Source of the DNA: Pelagibacterales bacterium MED-G40
GTDB lineage: Bacteria > Pseudomonadota > Alphaproteobacteria > Pelagibacterales > Pelagibacteraceae
Assembly (NCBI GenBank): GCA_002457515.1
Contig: NTJN01000003.1
Coordinates: 1-64,000, forward strand
DNA length: 64,000 bases
Direction of reading: 5' to 3'
Every line of letters begins with the position of its first letter. Position 1 is the first letter of the stretch. Both the position numbers and the translations under genes were made by a program. The notes under the pieces are model-generated. The model made no database searches. It was not told the origin of the DNA and saw only the letters and a list, made by a program, of their open reading frames with translations. This document shows positions 18,306 through 27,537 of this stretch, piece after piece.

Positions 18306-20048
18306 TTATTTTAATTGTCTTTGATATAGAGACTTATAATCCTCTGAACTATTAATTAAAGACTGGTGATTACCTGAGTCAATTATCATTCCACTTTTTA
18401 CTAAAAAAATTTTATCAGCATTATGAATAGTTGAAAGTCTATGAGCTATCACCAAAGTAGTCTTATTTTTAGTCAGATTTTTTATTGCACTTTGAACTTT
18501 TTCTTCTGATTCAGCATCTAAAGAAGAGGTTGCTTCATCTAGTAAAATGATTGGTGAGTTTTTTAGTACAGCTCTTGCGATTGAAATTCTTTGTTTTTGC
18601 CCACCAGACAATCTAACTCCATTTTCTCCAATTAAAGTATTATATTTATTAGGCATTTTATTAATGAAATCATCTGCAGCTGCAAATTGACAGGCCTTAA
18701 CTATTTCTTCATCAGAGGCATTGGGATTAGCATAAGCAATATTATCTTTAATAGAAGAGTCAAATAAAATTACATCTTGACTTACTAAAGCAATATTTTT
18801 TCTGAGTGACTCCAAATTAACAGAGTGTATATCTTGATTATCTATAAATATTTTACCTTTTTGAGGGTCATAAAATCTAGGAATTAGTTTAATTATAGTA
18901 CTTTTTCCTGCACCGCTATGCCCAACAAATGCAGCCATAGTACCCCCTTTAATTTCAAAATTTATATCACTAACCGCCTTTTCTGTAGTCACATCATACT
19001 TAAAACTCACATCTTTAAAAATAATATCTGATTTTTTTACTTCAAGTTTTGGTAAGCTAGTATCATTAGCAATTGATATAGGCTCATCCAAAACTGCGAA
19101 AACCCTTTTTGCCCCAGCAGCTCCGGAATACAAAACCATATTTATTGTAGCTAAAGACCTAATAGGTTGGTATGCAAGCATCATTGCTGTTAAAAAGGAA
19201 AAAAAATTATTAATTTCTAACTCACCTTCAGCAATCAAAACACCTGAAAAAAAAATAAAGCCAGCAATCATTATTCCTGTAAGAATTTCCATTATTGGAG
19301 TTGCCCTAATAAGTATACTTTGAATTTTTATTGACTTATCAATCACTGCATCTGTTTTATTTAATGCATTTAAATTCTCTCTTTTTTCTGTTTGAAAAAT
19401 TCTTATCATTTGTGAACTTCTAATTATTTCAGATAAAAAAGACGTTAGATCCTCAGCCAAAACTCCACTTTCTTTTGTTGCCTTTCCTATTCTTTTTCCA
19501 AGAGTTCTAGCTAGAGCTGCTGAAAGGGGCATCATAATAATTGCAAAAAGCGCTAACCTCCAGTTCTGGTAGAACATAAGGGATAAAAGAGCAATTAGTG
19601 TAAAACTATCTTTCATAAGATTTAAAATTGCGGTGCTAACCATATTTTGAATCAGTGTAGCGTCATAAAGGATGTTTGAAACATATTTACCAGAATGTTT
19701 TTTTTCTAAAGTTTGAATATCAGATAATAAAATCTTATTTGCTAATTGTTTTTGAATTTTTCCTTGTATCCAAGACCCAACTTTAATTACATTAATTCTA
19801 GCAAAATATAGAGATAGTCCTTTTGTTGAAAAAGCAATGATTATTAAAATAGGTATTAAATAAGCGTAAGTAGTATCTTTATCTATAAATATTTTTTTAA
19901 CAGCCGGATCCAACAACCAAGCTATAGCTGCCGTACTTCCCGCTACGACCAAGGATAGAGACAGGGCAAAAAGAAGTCTAGAAAAATACTTTTTTACGTA
20001 ATCTCTAAAAAGTCTTTTGGTAATTTGAATTAATTCTTTAAATTCCAT
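18306..20048 (-). CDS. msbA: Lipid A export ABC transporter MsbA-type
   Basis: This is a half-transporter of 580 aa with an N-terminal six-helix membrane domain and a C-terminal ATPase. The ATPase shows Walker A GHSGAGKST near residue 375, a Q-loop (LVSQD), signature LSGGQKQR, and Walker B IILLDEATSSLD. Homodimeric MsbA flips lipid A across the inner membrane. Flanking waaA, lpxK and acyltransferase genes favour that role over a generic multidrug exporter. It follows ubiA directly. Confidence 0.9.
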   Translation of the reverse strand: MEFKELIQITKRLFRDYVKKYFSRLLFALSLSLVVAGSTAAIAWLLDPAVKKIFIDKDTTYAYLIPILIIIAFSTKGLSLYFARINVIKVGSWIQGKIQKQLANKILLSDIQTLEKKHSGKYVSNILYDATLIQNMVSTAILNLMKDSFTLIALLSLMFYQNWRLALFAIIMMPLSAALARTLGKRIGKATKESGVLAEDLTSFLSEIIRSSQMIRIFQTEKRENLNALNKTDAVIDKSIKIQSILIRATPIMEILTGIMIAGFIFFSGVLIAEGELEINNFFSFLTAMMLAYQPIRSLATINMVLYSGAAGAKRVFAVLDEPISIANDTSLPKLEVKKSDIIFKDVSFKYDVTTEKAVSDINFEIKGGTMAAFVGHSGAGKSTIIKLIPRFYDPQKGKIFIDNQDIHSVNLESLRKNIALVSQDVILFDSSIKDNIAYANPNASDEEIVKACQFAAADDFINKMPNKYNTLIGENGVRLSGGQKQRISIARAVLKNSPIILLDEATSSLDAESEEKVQSAIKNLTKNKTTLVIAHRLSTIHNADKIFLVKSGMIIDSGNHQSLINSSEDYKSLYQRQLK

Positions 20049-20912
20049 TTATCCTAGATTCATTAAAATTATGCTAGCAAAAAGTATTAAACCAGAAAAA
20101 TTATTTAACTTGAAAGCATCCAAACATTTTTGCGGTCTATCTTTACTAAAAATTTTTAATTGATACATTAAAGTTAAAAAATACATAAATACAAAAAAAA
20201 TTGAATATTTAAAGTTTCCCGTTGCATAGAATAGATAGGTAATAAGAATAATATTTATTGTGTAACATGTTCCTACAAAAAATTTTAATTTATCTTTAAA
20301 TTTTATCGAAGTTGATTTATTTCCAATAATCTCATCATCTATCAAATCTTGAGTTCCATAAATCGTGTCATAACCCAATGTCCAAAATATGGCTGACATA
20401 TATAGTATTCCAATATTTATTGATATATTCCCCATTATCGAAGCCCAAGCCATTATTATTCCCCAATTAAAAGTAAGACCCAAAAATAATTGAGGCCAAT
20501 AAGTTATTCTTTTCATAAAAGGATATGAAAATGCTAATAACATTGATCCCAATCCTAAAAAAATTGTTAATTTATTAAATTGAAGCAAAATTATAAAAGC
20601 AATTAAACATAAAATCACTACGTAAAAAAGAGATAATTCAATCGATATTTTTCCAGAAGCTATGGGTCTGTCTTTAGTTCTCTTAACTTTCTTATCTAAA
20701 TCCCTGTCAACAATATCATTAAAAATACATCCTGCACTTCTCATTAAAACTGACCCTAAAAAAAACAACATTAAAAATAATAGAAAATTTTTTAAATTTT
20801 GGTCAAAGTAAAAAGCATACGCTAAACCCCAACTACATGGCCAAAATAATAGCATAAAACCAATTGGTTTATTAAGTCTTGTGAGGTCAACAAATATTTT
20901 TAGTTGATTCAT
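20049..20912 (-). CDS. ubiA: 4-hydroxybenzoate polyprenyltransferase
   Basis: UbiA attaches the polyprenyl tail to 4-hydroxybenzoate in ubiquinone synthesis. It is an integral membrane protein (287 aa, about eight spans). The first Asp-rich motif NDIVDRDLD and the second DLIDDE are both present, along with RPIASG. A TTG at 20936 would add eight residues, but the ATG at 20912 (MNQLKIF) is preferred. Ubiquinone serves the bc1 complex encoded at 55908-58428. The same superfamily as CyoE at 30700, but clearly the UbiA branch. Confidence 0.93.
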   Translation of the reverse strand: MNQLKIFVDLTRLNKPIGFMLLFWPCSWGLAYAFYFDQNLKNFLLFLMLFFLGSVLMRSAGCIFNDIVDRDLDKKVKRTKDRPIASGKISIELSLFYVVILCLIAFIILLQFNKLTIFLGLGSMLLAFSYPFMKRITYWPQLFLGLTFNWGIIMAWASIMGNISINIGILYMSAIFWTLGYDTIYGTQDLIDDEIIGNKSTSIKFKDKLKFFVGTCYTINIILITYLFYATGNFKYSIFFVFMYFLTLMYQLKIFSKDRPQKCLDAFKLNNFSGLILFASIILMNLG

Positions 20913-20966
20913 TAGATTTATGATTGTAAATACCAAACACTACCTACATAATCAATTTGATTCGAT

Positions 20967-21380
20967 ATGGAAATAGATTACACAGTTACAGCTTTAATGT
21001 TTCCTGCCATTCCACTAATTATGACTGTTTATAGTAACAGATTTCATACTTTGAGTGCATTAATCAGGAAACTTCATGATGAATATGTTTTTGAAAAACA
21101 AATCCCGCCTGAGTGGGAAAAACAATTACATAATCTTAATGGTAGAACAAATTTGCTTAAATACACAATGGGCTTTGCTTGTTTTGGATTTTTATTTAAT
21201 ATGCTTACTGTTTTCGCACTTTATTTAGATTTTTTAATAGTTGCTAGGTTAATATTTGCTGGCTGTTGTTTGTGTATGATTATTTCTATATTCCTTTTTT
21301 TACAGGAAATTAGACTTTCGAATAAAGCTCTCAAATTTCATTTGAGCGATATGAAGTCTATGAAAGATGATCTGAATTAA
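20967..21380 (+). CDS. DUF2721-family membrane protein
   Basis: The 137-residue product has three hydrophobic segments (about 8-25, 68-90, 93-115). It has the family layout: N-terminal span, a Leu-rich RFHTLSALIRKLHDEY amphipathic stretch, then paired spans and a LQEIRLSNKAL end. Function is unknown. It is divergent from ubiA. Its stop codon shares the palindrome TTAA (21377-21380) with the stop of the convergent DUF1289 gene. A single GATTC (GANTC) site lies at 20959-20963 just before its ATG. Confidence 0.85.
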   Translation: MEIDYTVTALMFPAIPLIMTVYSNRFHTLSALIRKLHDEYVFEKQIPPEWEKQLHNLNGRTNLLKYTMGFACFGFLFNMLTVFALYLDFLIVARLIFAGCCLCMIISIFLFLQEIRLSNKALKFHLSDMKSMKDDLN

Positions 21381-21607
21381 GCTTTATTTTTTTTACTTGC
21401 GTAAGAAGTTTTAAAAGTTTCCAATTGCCAACCTGATAATCTTTTTTGTATTTCCTTAAGATTGTTATTTTTCCAATTTTGAGTAGTATTTTGATTTTTC
21501 CAATTTTTTTTTTCTTCATTGGTTCGTCCGCATCCATAACAAAAACCTGAGACAGGATCTGTTTTACAAATACTTATACATGGTGAAATGATTTCTTGAC
21601 TTTTCAT
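21377..21607 (-). CDS. DUF1289-family small Cys-rich protein
   Basis: This 76-aa protein carries the family's four-cysteine block, PCISICKTDPVSGFCYGCGRT, with pattern CxxxC...CxxC. Such an arrangement can bind metal or an iron-sulfur cluster. The following Trp-rich segment is also typical. Start and upstream stop overlap as TAATG with the quinone reductase-like gene. Role unknown; it is often found near oxidoreductases. Confidence 0.88.
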   Translation of the reverse strand: MKSQEIISPCISICKTDPVSGFCYGCGRTNEEKKNWKNQNTTQNWKNNNLKEIQKRLSGWQLETFKTSYASKKNKA

Positions 21608-22581
21608 TAGGGCACTAAAATTGCTGGTCCTATTATTTTTCTTGACTCAAGATCTTCATGCGCTTTATGTACATCTTCTAATTTATATTCTTTGAAAATT
21701 CTAATCTTTACTTTTCCATATAATATTTTTTCAAATAAACTTTTAGATGCTTCATTTACTTCTTTACCAGTGCTTAAATACTGTCCCATCGAAGGTCTTA
21801 CAAAAAAAAGACCTTTTGGTTGTAATAATTTTGGAACATCAATTGGTTCTAAAGCTCCAGAGGCATTACCAAAAGAAACCATCATTCCCCTCACCTTAAG
21901 AACATTAAGAGATTTTTCGAAAGTATCTTTTCCCACCCCGTCGTAAACTACGTCAACACCTTTATTATTTGTTATCTCTAAGACCTTTTCATCAAAACTA
22001 TCTTTTTTGTAATTGATTACAAAATCACAACCATTGGTTTTTGCTATATCTATTTTTTCATCAGAGCCAACAGTGCCAATTATTTTACATCCAATACTTT
22101 TAGCCCATTGTGTAAAAATTTGTCCAACTCCACCTGCCGCAGCATGAAACAATACCGTTTCCCTAGAGCTAACTTTATATGTTTTGTTTAGTAGATAATA
22201 AGTTGTGAGGCCCTTTGTCATTACACTTGCTGCTATTTTATGACTAATTCCATCTGGAATTTTAACAGCAATTTTTTCAGGTATAATTCTTTTTTCGCTG
22301 TATGATCCTAATGGAGGCGAAGCGTAAGCTACATTATCACCTTTGTTAAAATTCTTAACATCTGATCCAATTTCTTCGACTACTCCCGCACCCTCCATTC
22401 CGATGCCTGAAGGCAATTTTACTGGATACAAACCACTTCTATGATATGTATCTATGTAATTTAAGCCAATGGCAATGTTTTTTACTTTTATTTCATTTTT
22501 ACCGGGCGAGCCAATTTTAATTTTCGACAATTCAAGAACTTCTGGACCACCGTGTTTTTTAAAAATAATAGATTTTGACAT
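21607..22581 (-). CDS. Quinone oxidoreductase-like, zinc-free MDR family
   Basis: This 324-aa NADPH-dependent quinone/zeta-crystallin-type reductase has the MDR N-terminal domain (GMEGAGVVEEIG) and the nucleotide-binding AAAGGVGQIFTQWAKSIG near residue 145. It has no catalytic-zinc Cys/His set. Actual substrate is unknown. It overlaps pirin and DUF1289 genes by one base each, which points to a co-translated redox/stress cassette. Confidence 0.9.
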   Translation of the reverse strand: MSKSIIFKKHGGPEVLELSKIKIGSPGKNEIKVKNIAIGLNYIDTYHRSGLYPVKLPSGIGMEGAGVVEEIGSDVKNFNKGDNVAYASPPLGSYSEKRIIPEKIAVKIPDGISHKIAASVMTKGLTTYYLLNKTYKVSSRETVLFHAAAGGVGQIFTQWAKSIGCKIIGTVGSDEKIDIAKTNGCDFVINYKKDSFDEKVLEITNNKGVDVVYDGVGKDTFEKSLNVLKVRGMMVSFGNASGALEPIDVPKLLQPKGLFFVRPSMGQYLSTGKEVNEASKSLFEKILYGKVKIRIFKEYKLEDVHKAHEDLESRKIIGPAILVP

Positions 22582-23423
22582 TAGTATTTTGCAAAGTTTC
22601 CGTCTTTATAATCTTTAACTGCTTGAAGTATTTCATCTTTAGTATTCATTACAAAAGGCCCTCCTCTAGCAATAGGTTCCTCAATTGGTTTACCAGCTAT
22701 AAATAAGAATTCAGCTTTCTTGATTGCTCTGACTTTAAGTTTATTTCCTCTTTCTAATAAAATTAAATTTGAGTTACCAGTCTTATAGTGACTTTTATCT
22801 CCAATTTTTAACTCACCTCTAAGCAGATAAATAAATGAGTTATGACCTGTAGGAACATCACAATTAAATTCTTTATCTTCGTTCAAAGCTAAATGGAAAT
22901 AAATCGGTTCAACATTATGATTTTTTTCAGGACCTTCTGCCTTTTCATATTTACCCGCAATCACTTTTACAGTTTTTTCATCGTCTTTATGAACTCCTAG
23001 TTCATTAGCTTTAATATAAAGATATTCAGGTTTATTCCCTTTTAACTTTGCTGGCATATTGATCCAAAGTTGAAAACCTAATAACTTTCCTTCTTTCATG
23101 GTTGGCATCTCAGAATGAATAATTCCTCTTCCAGTTTTCATCCACTGTACATCTCCAGGTGCCATAATACCTTTTGCACCAGTGCTATCTTGGTGCTCAA
23201 ATTCCCCGTTTAACATGTAAGTCACGGTTTCTATTCCTCTATGAGGATGTGGTGGAAAGCCAGCAATGTAATCTTCTTTATTCTCAGATCCAAACTCATC
23301 AAGCATTAAAAATGGATCAATATACTCTGCTCCAGGAGTACCAATACTTCTTTTTAATTTAACACCAGCTCCATCTGATGCACTGATAGCTTTTAAAATT
23401 TTTTTAACTTCAATTTGTGACAT
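22581..23423 (-). CDS. Pirin-family bicupin protein
   Basis: The 280-residue protein has the pirin N-cupin with FPPHPHRGIETVTYM and the metal-binding HRG and HSE residues (GRGIIHSEMPT), plus a C-terminal cupin. Some pirins have quercetinase or regulatory activity, but the substrate here is unknown. It lies 20 bp after the dehalogenase-like gene and couples by TAATG to the reductase gene downstream. Confidence 0.92.
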   Translation of the reverse strand: MSQIEVKKILKAISASDGAGVKLKRSIGTPGAEYIDPFLMLDEFGSENKEDYIAGFPPHPHRGIETVTYMLNGEFEHQDSTGAKGIMAPGDVQWMKTGRGIIHSEMPTMKEGKLLGFQLWINMPAKLKGNKPEYLYIKANELGVHKDDEKTVKVIAGKYEKAEGPEKNHNVEPIYFHLALNEDKEFNCDVPTGHNSFIYLLRGELKIGDKSHYKTGNSNLILLERGNKLKVRAIKKAEFLFIAGKPIEEPIARGGPFVMNTKDEILQAVKDYKDGNFAKY

Positions 23424-23443
23424 ATAATAAATATATTAAAAGT

Positions 23444-24103
23444 TTAAATTTTATCAAGTAGTTGCGATAAGTTACCAATTTCATTTTTTGGGAGATAATC
23501 AAGGTTATCAAACTGTGATTTATTTCTATTAACCCAAATAGAGTTATAACCATAGTTACCGCCTCCAGAAACATCCCATGTATTTGCACTTAAAAAAGTT
23601 ATTTCGTCAGGTTTAAGTTGATATTTTTTAACCGGCATCTCATAAACTTTTGAGTCAGGTTTATAAACTTTTACCTGCTCAACTGAAAAAAGATCGTCAA
23701 ATAGATTATCAAGGTTATTGCTTTTCACTAATTCATTTAAAAGAGCTGGTGTTCCATTTGAAAGTATAGCGAGTTTTAGGTTTTTTTTCTTCAAATTATT
23801 TAAAACATCATTTACCTCTGGATACGGGGATAAAATTTTATAAAGGTTTAATAATTCTTTTTTCATACTCTTATCGATATTAAAAACTTTCATAGATTTA
23901 TCTAAGCTATCTTCAGTGACTTGCCAGAAATCCTTATGCCTTTTCATTAGACTTCTAAGCCAAGTATATTCAAGCTGAGTAGTTCTCCAAAAATTAGCAA
24001 AAGTTTCCCAAGTATTTCCAATTTTATCTTTACATTTTTCTGCAGCTGAGTTTACATCAAACAGCGTACCATAGGCATCAAATACTACAGCTTTTGTATT
24101 CAT
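23444..24103 (-). CDS. Haloacid dehalogenase type II-like hydrolase
   Basis: This 219-aa HAD protein resembles L-2-haloacid dehalogenases. It has the nucleophile VFDAYGTLFDV (Asp near residue 9), the conserved Arg/Leu-rich cap, SNGTP, a Lys in VYKPDS, and the SANTWDVSGGGNYG motif near residue 175 that is diagnostic of type II. It follows the CDGSH gene by 3 bp. True substrate may be a haloacid or another small acid. Confidence 0.88.
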   Translation of the reverse strand: MNTKAVVFDAYGTLFDVNSAAEKCKDKIGNTWETFANFWRTTQLEYTWLRSLMKRHKDFWQVTEDSLDKSMKVFNIDKSMKKELLNLYKILSPYPEVNDVLNNLKKKNLKLAILSNGTPALLNELVKSNNLDNLFDDLFSVEQVKVYKPDSKVYEMPVKKYQLKPDEITFLSANTWDVSGGGNYGYNSIWVNRNKSQFDNLDYLPKNEIGNLSQLLDKI

Positions 24104-24106
24104 TTT

Positions 24107-24346
24107 TTATCTAATATTATGAGAACCATCACACAATGGTTGATCATTTGTTTGTTTGCACGTACAGAAAAAAACTTTTTTAGATTGATTTGCTTTATAA
24201 ACTAATGACTTAAATTCTGTGCCTTTATGCGAACCGTCACAGAATGGCTGTTTTGAACTTTTACCACAAGAACACCAATAATATGATTTTCCTTCAACTA
24301 CATCTATTCCAATCGGAGAATCTCCTGCTCTTTCACCTTTTCCCAC
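24107..24346 (-). CDS. Dual CDGSH iron-sulfur protein
   Basis: Two mitoNEET-type motifs sit in 79 residues: CSCGKSSKQPFCDGSH at 25-40 and CTCKQTNDQPLCDGSH near 61-76. Each C-x-C...C-x3-H set would bind one 2Fe-2S cluster with three Cys and one His. There is no membrane span, so the protein is probably soluble. The start is GTG, supported by AAAGGAG seven bases upstream (24352-24359 region). Function is likely electron or cluster transfer; partner unknown. Confidence 0.93.
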   Translation of the reverse strand: MGKGERAGDSPIGIDVVEGKSYYWCSCGKSSKQPFCDGSHKGTEFKSLVYKANQSKKVFFCTCKQTNDQPLCDGSHNIR

Positions 24347-24395
24347 AATAAGCTCCTTTAATTAACCTTATTTTTTTATATTATATAAAATATTT

Positions 24396-25103
24396 ATGAA
24401 CATTAGATTATATCATCCTAACAGTATAGTTGAAAATACAACAGTATTATTAACTAAGGAACATACTCATTATGTTGTAAACGTAATGCGACTAAAGCGA
24501 GGATCTGAAATAAATTTTTTCAACAAAGAAGGAGAGTGGAAAAGTGAAATTATTTTCTTAGATAAAAATAGGGTAGAGGTTAAATTTTTAGAAAAAATCA
24601 AAAAAGTAAGTACTTTATCTAAAATTGAGTTAGCAATTTGCTTAGTGAAGAAAAATCCAATGGAAATGATTTTACAAAAAACTACAGAGCTTGGTGTTAG
24701 CGGTATAATTCCAGTAGTTTCAGAACGAACTGAAGTAAAAGAATTAAATTATGATAGAGCAAAAAAAATAACTATTGAGGCAACAGAGCAATCTAATCAA
24801 TTAGTTCCTCCTGAAATTTCCAAAGTTATAAAATTAAAAGATTTCTTAATAAATTTAGACGGATCTACTAAACTTTTATTTGCTGATATTAATTCAAAAG
24901 ATAACTTAAAAACTGAAGATCTGAAAGATAGTGAATCTCTATGCATTTTAATTGGCCCAGAGGGCGACTTTTCTCCAAAAGAAAGAGAATTGATTTTATC
25001 TAGAAAAAATACAATATCTTTTTCACTTTCAAAGAATATTTTAAAAGCAGAAACTGCATCAATTTCTGCCCTAACCTTGATTAATTACTTTTTAAAATTA
25101 TAA
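24396..25103 (+). CDS. rsmE: 16S rRNA (uracil-1498-N3)-methyltransferase
   Basis: RsmE methylates U1498 of 16S rRNA. The 235-aa SPOUT-type enzyme shows the N-terminal PUA-like domain (THYVVNVMRLKRG), KTTELGVSGIIPV, and the knotted SAM site ILIGPEGDFSPKE near residue 187, followed by LSKNILKAETASI. The 49-bp gap to the divergent CDGSH gene carries the promoters. The end overlaps the SCO gene by 6 bp tail to tail. Confidence 0.94.
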   Translation: MNIRLYHPNSIVENTTVLLTKEHTHYVVNVMRLKRGSEINFFNKEGEWKSEIIFLDKNRVEVKFLEKIKKVSTLSKIELAICLVKKNPMEMILQKTTELGVSGIIPVVSERTEVKELNYDRAKKITIEATEQSNQLVPPEISKVIKLKDFLINLDGSTKLLFADINSKDNLKTEDLKDSESLCILIGPEGDFSPKERELILSRKNTISFSLSKNILKAETASISALTLINYFLKL

Positions 25104-25682
25104 AATTTTCTTAATTATTTTGATAGACTCTTCGATATTGTCATGGTGAGTGATACGATCACTGTATTTTCCATTCTTTAAAAGCAGGATAGGGGAACTG
25201 TGGTCTACGGTATAATTCCCATTTTCTGAAAAAATTTTTTGGCTTTTTATTCCCCAAGATTTAGATAGGGTAAAAATTTTCTCTGACTCCCCTGTTATAC
25301 CAATTATTTGATTACCAAATGAGCTTAAGTAGCTTTTCATTATCTCTGGTGTATCTCTCTCAGGATCAATACTTATAAAAAATACTTTTAATTTTTCTTT
25401 TTCTTTCTCAAGTTCATTCATTATGACATTTAGTTTATTTAAAGTAATTGGACATACATCAGGGCAGTTGGTAAAACCAAAAAAAAGGGCAGTTGCTGGA
25501 CTCTCAAATGATTTTTCAGTTATGATATTATTATTTACATCTTTTAATGAAAATGATGACCCAGCCATCGATGCGACATATTCATCTTTTTGATTTTGTA
25601 AAGATAAAAATATAGGTAACATTATAAATAAAAAAATAATAAAACAACCTGTTATAATTGTTAATGATGTTTTTATTTTCAT
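25098..25682 (-). CDS. SCO1/SenC-family copper chaperone for cytochrome oxidase
   Basis: Sco proteins deliver copper to the CuA site of cytochrome oxidase subunit II. The 194 residues contain an N-terminal membrane anchor, the redox/copper motif CPDVC near residue 74, SIDPERDTPE, and the third ligand His in VDHSSPI. Placement beside the coxBAC cluster supports the role. It is divergently arranged, 20 bp from the subunit III-like gene. Confidence 0.93.
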   Translation of the reverse strand: MKIKTSLTIITGCFIIFLFIMLPIFLSLQNQKDEYVASMAGSSFSLKDVNNNIITEKSFESPATALFFGFTNCPDVCPITLNKLNVIMNELEKEKEKLKVFFISIDPERDTPEIMKSYLSSFGNQIIGITGESEKIFTLSKSWGIKSQKIFSENGNYTVDHSSPILLLKNGKYSDRITHHDNIEESIKIIKKIL

Positions 25683-25702
25683 TAATGATATAAATAATAG
25701 AT

Positions 25703-26386
25703 ATGTCTAGTTTTATAAAGAAATTATTTGGCACACTAGTAGAAAAACCTTGGGAGGAAAATCAGGCCAAAATTGATGACCATCATCATGGAAAAACATT
25801 TAAAGGCTTATCCGCTCAAGTTTCTGCTGTTATTGTAATCTTTGGTGTAAGTACTGTTCTTTTTAGTCTTGTAGTTACAGGTTATCTTTATACTATCCCC
25901 GGCGATCAAGATACTATGTTTCTTTTAAGGCCAAACTTGCTTTGGTTTAATACTTTAGTCTTATTTTTAGTCGCTTATATTTTTAGAAAAATTACAAAAG
26001 ATTTATTAAACAACGATATATCCAAAATTAAAAAAAATCTTATTCAAGTTGGTGGCTTAAGTTATCTTTTTTTATTTGGACAAATATATTTTTGGTTTCA
26101 CTTAATTCAAAGTGGAAAAGTTGTTTCAACTAATTCCTATTTTACATCTTTTTATTTTTTTACAGCTTTGCATGGCTTACACTTGTTAGGTGGTTTATTA
26201 TTTTGGGGAAAAATTTGTTCAAAAGTACTTAAATTAGAAAATAGAGAAATTTTAAAAGAGAAAAAAAATGTTGAGGCACTTTCTTTATATTGGACTTTTT
26301 TGCTAGTTGTATGGTTAGTGTTTTTTCTAATTATTTATGTTTTTAACGATGCTTTTATAGCTTGGTGCAAATCTATAATCTCGTAA
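25703..26386 (+). CDS. Heme-copper oxidase subunit III-family protein (second copy)
   Basis: The 227-aa polytopic protein has about five spans and the family signature FFTALHGLHLLGGLLFWG near residue 155. A soluble His-rich N-terminus (DDHHHGK) precedes the spans. It is distinct from the subunit III at 29377, which follows coxA. It may be a subunit of the same oxidase, an assembly factor, or a NorE-like protein. Both copies look intact. Confidence 0.85.
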   Translation: MSSFIKKLFGTLVEKPWEENQAKIDDHHHGKTFKGLSAQVSAVIVIFGVSTVLFSLVVTGYLYTIPGDQDTMFLLRPNLLWFNTLVLFLVAYIFRKITKDLLNNDISKIKKNLIQVGGLSYLFLFGQIYFWFHLIQSGKVVSTNSYFTSFYFFTALHGLHLLGGLLFWGKICSKVLKLENREILKEKKNVEALSLYWTFLLVVWLVFFLIIYVFNDAFIAWCKSIIS

Positions 26387-26392
26387 ACTTTA

Positions 26393-26584
26393 TTATAAAA
26401 ATAAAACTAAAACACATCCCAAGACAGCTATAAATATTAATAAGAGGTAAACTGACTTTAGATATTTTTTAATTTCAGGTTTTTTTTCCCCTTTTGAAAA
26501 GACTCCCGCTCCTAGTGATATAACTATAAAAAAAAGGAGAATTAATAGAAGTATAGATATTAAAATTCCCAATTTTCCAATCAT
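26393..26584 (-). CDS. Small two-span membrane protein, hypothetical
   Basis: This 63-residue product has two hydrophobic spans (about 5-30 and 44-62) joined by a basic loop GEKKPEIKKYLK. The layout recalls twin-span HIG1-type proteins of respiratory supercomplexes, but sequence similarity by eye is weak. It occupies most of a 230-bp gap in the oxidase cluster. No clear Shine-Dalgarno is seen. A small respiratory accessory protein is plausible. Confidence 0.55.
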   Translation of the reverse strand: MIGKLGILISILLLILLFFIVISLGAGVFSKGEKKPEIKKYLKSVYLLLIFIAVLGCVLVLFL

Positions 26585-26616
26585 TTTAAGAAGTTATATA
26601 CATTTTATAAGACATT

Positions 26617-27519
26617 TTGTCCCTAGGTTATATTGATCTTTTATTTTATAACCTAATTCATATGTGGACAGGTCTAGTTTTTTTAGGGGTAATAATTGGT
26701 TCAATAGCTTTTCATATTTGGACACCTTGGTGGTGGACAGATATCGCCTCAAACTGGAGTAAAATGGATGATACGATTATTTTATCTTTCTGGATAGGTG
26801 GAGGAGTTTTTATCTTAGTAGCTTTATTCATGGTCTACTGTATTTTTAGATATAATTATAAAGAGGGGCGAAAAGTTGAGTATAAACCTGAAGATAAAAA
26901 ATTAGAATTTCATTTAACTTGGTTAACTACTTTAGGTGTAGTAGCTCTTTTAGCACCAGGTCTTCTTGTTTGGAATGACTATATTAAGGTGCCTGATAAT
27001 GCTCAGCATGTAGAAGTAATGGCGTGGCAGTGGGGCTGGAAATACAGATTGCCTGGAGAGGATGGCAAATTAGGAACGTCAAGCAACAAAATTATTAGTG
27101 ACTCAAATCCTTTCGGTATAAATTTAGATGATCCAAATGGTAAAGATGACATTATAATAGATAGTAACGAATTACATGTTGCAAAAGACAGACCAGTTAA
27201 AATTTTATTGAGATCAATAGATGTTTTACACAATTATTATGTACCTCAATTCAGAGCTAAAATGGATGCAGTGCCTGGAATAGTTAGTTTTTATTGGTTT
27301 GAGCCTAATAAAAATGGAGAATATGAAGTTTTATGTGCTGAGTATTGTGGAGTCGGGCATTACGCAATGAGAGGAATAGTTATAGTTGAAGATGAGGAAA
27401 ATTATAATAAATGGCTCGCAAAACATGAGACATTTTCAAGTTTTGTAGCTAAACAAAAGAATGATAACATTAAAAATAATCAGTTAGCTAAAATTAACAA
27501 TTTATTAAATGATAAATAA
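26617..27519 (+). CDS. coxB: Cytochrome c oxidase subunit II
   Basis: Subunit II takes electrons from cytochrome c through CuA. The C-terminal cupredoxin domain has MAWQWGWKY, the ligand His in LHNYYVPQF, and CAEYCGVGHYAM near residue 245, giving the C-x3-C-x3-H-x2-M set. Three hydrophobic N-terminal spans are visible (about 8-38, 53-76, 92-112) where two are usual, and there is no cleavable-looking signal. The TTG at 26617 is the longest start; ATG at 26662 is an alternative within the first span. Confidence 0.95.
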   Translation: MSLGYIDLLFYNLIHMWTGLVFLGVIIGSIAFHIWTPWWWTDIASNWSKMDDTIILSFWIGGGVFILVALFMVYCIFRYNYKEGRKVEYKPEDKKLEFHLTWLTTLGVVALLAPGLLVWNDYIKVPDNAQHVEVMAWQWGWKYRLPGEDGKLGTSSNKIISDSNPFGINLDDPNGKDDIIIDSNELHVAKDRPVKILLRSIDVLHNYYVPQFRAKMDAVPGIVSFYWFEPNKNGEYEVLCAEYCGVGHYAMRGIVIVEDEENYNKWLAKHETFSSFVAKQKNDNIKNNQLAKINNLLNDK

Positions 27520-27537
27520 AGTATATTAAAAGAAAAA

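Noticed and set aside
20950-20962. AATCA-ATT-TGATT operator between ubiA and DUF2721
   Set aside because: Five-bp arms are expected by chance in DNA this AT-rich.
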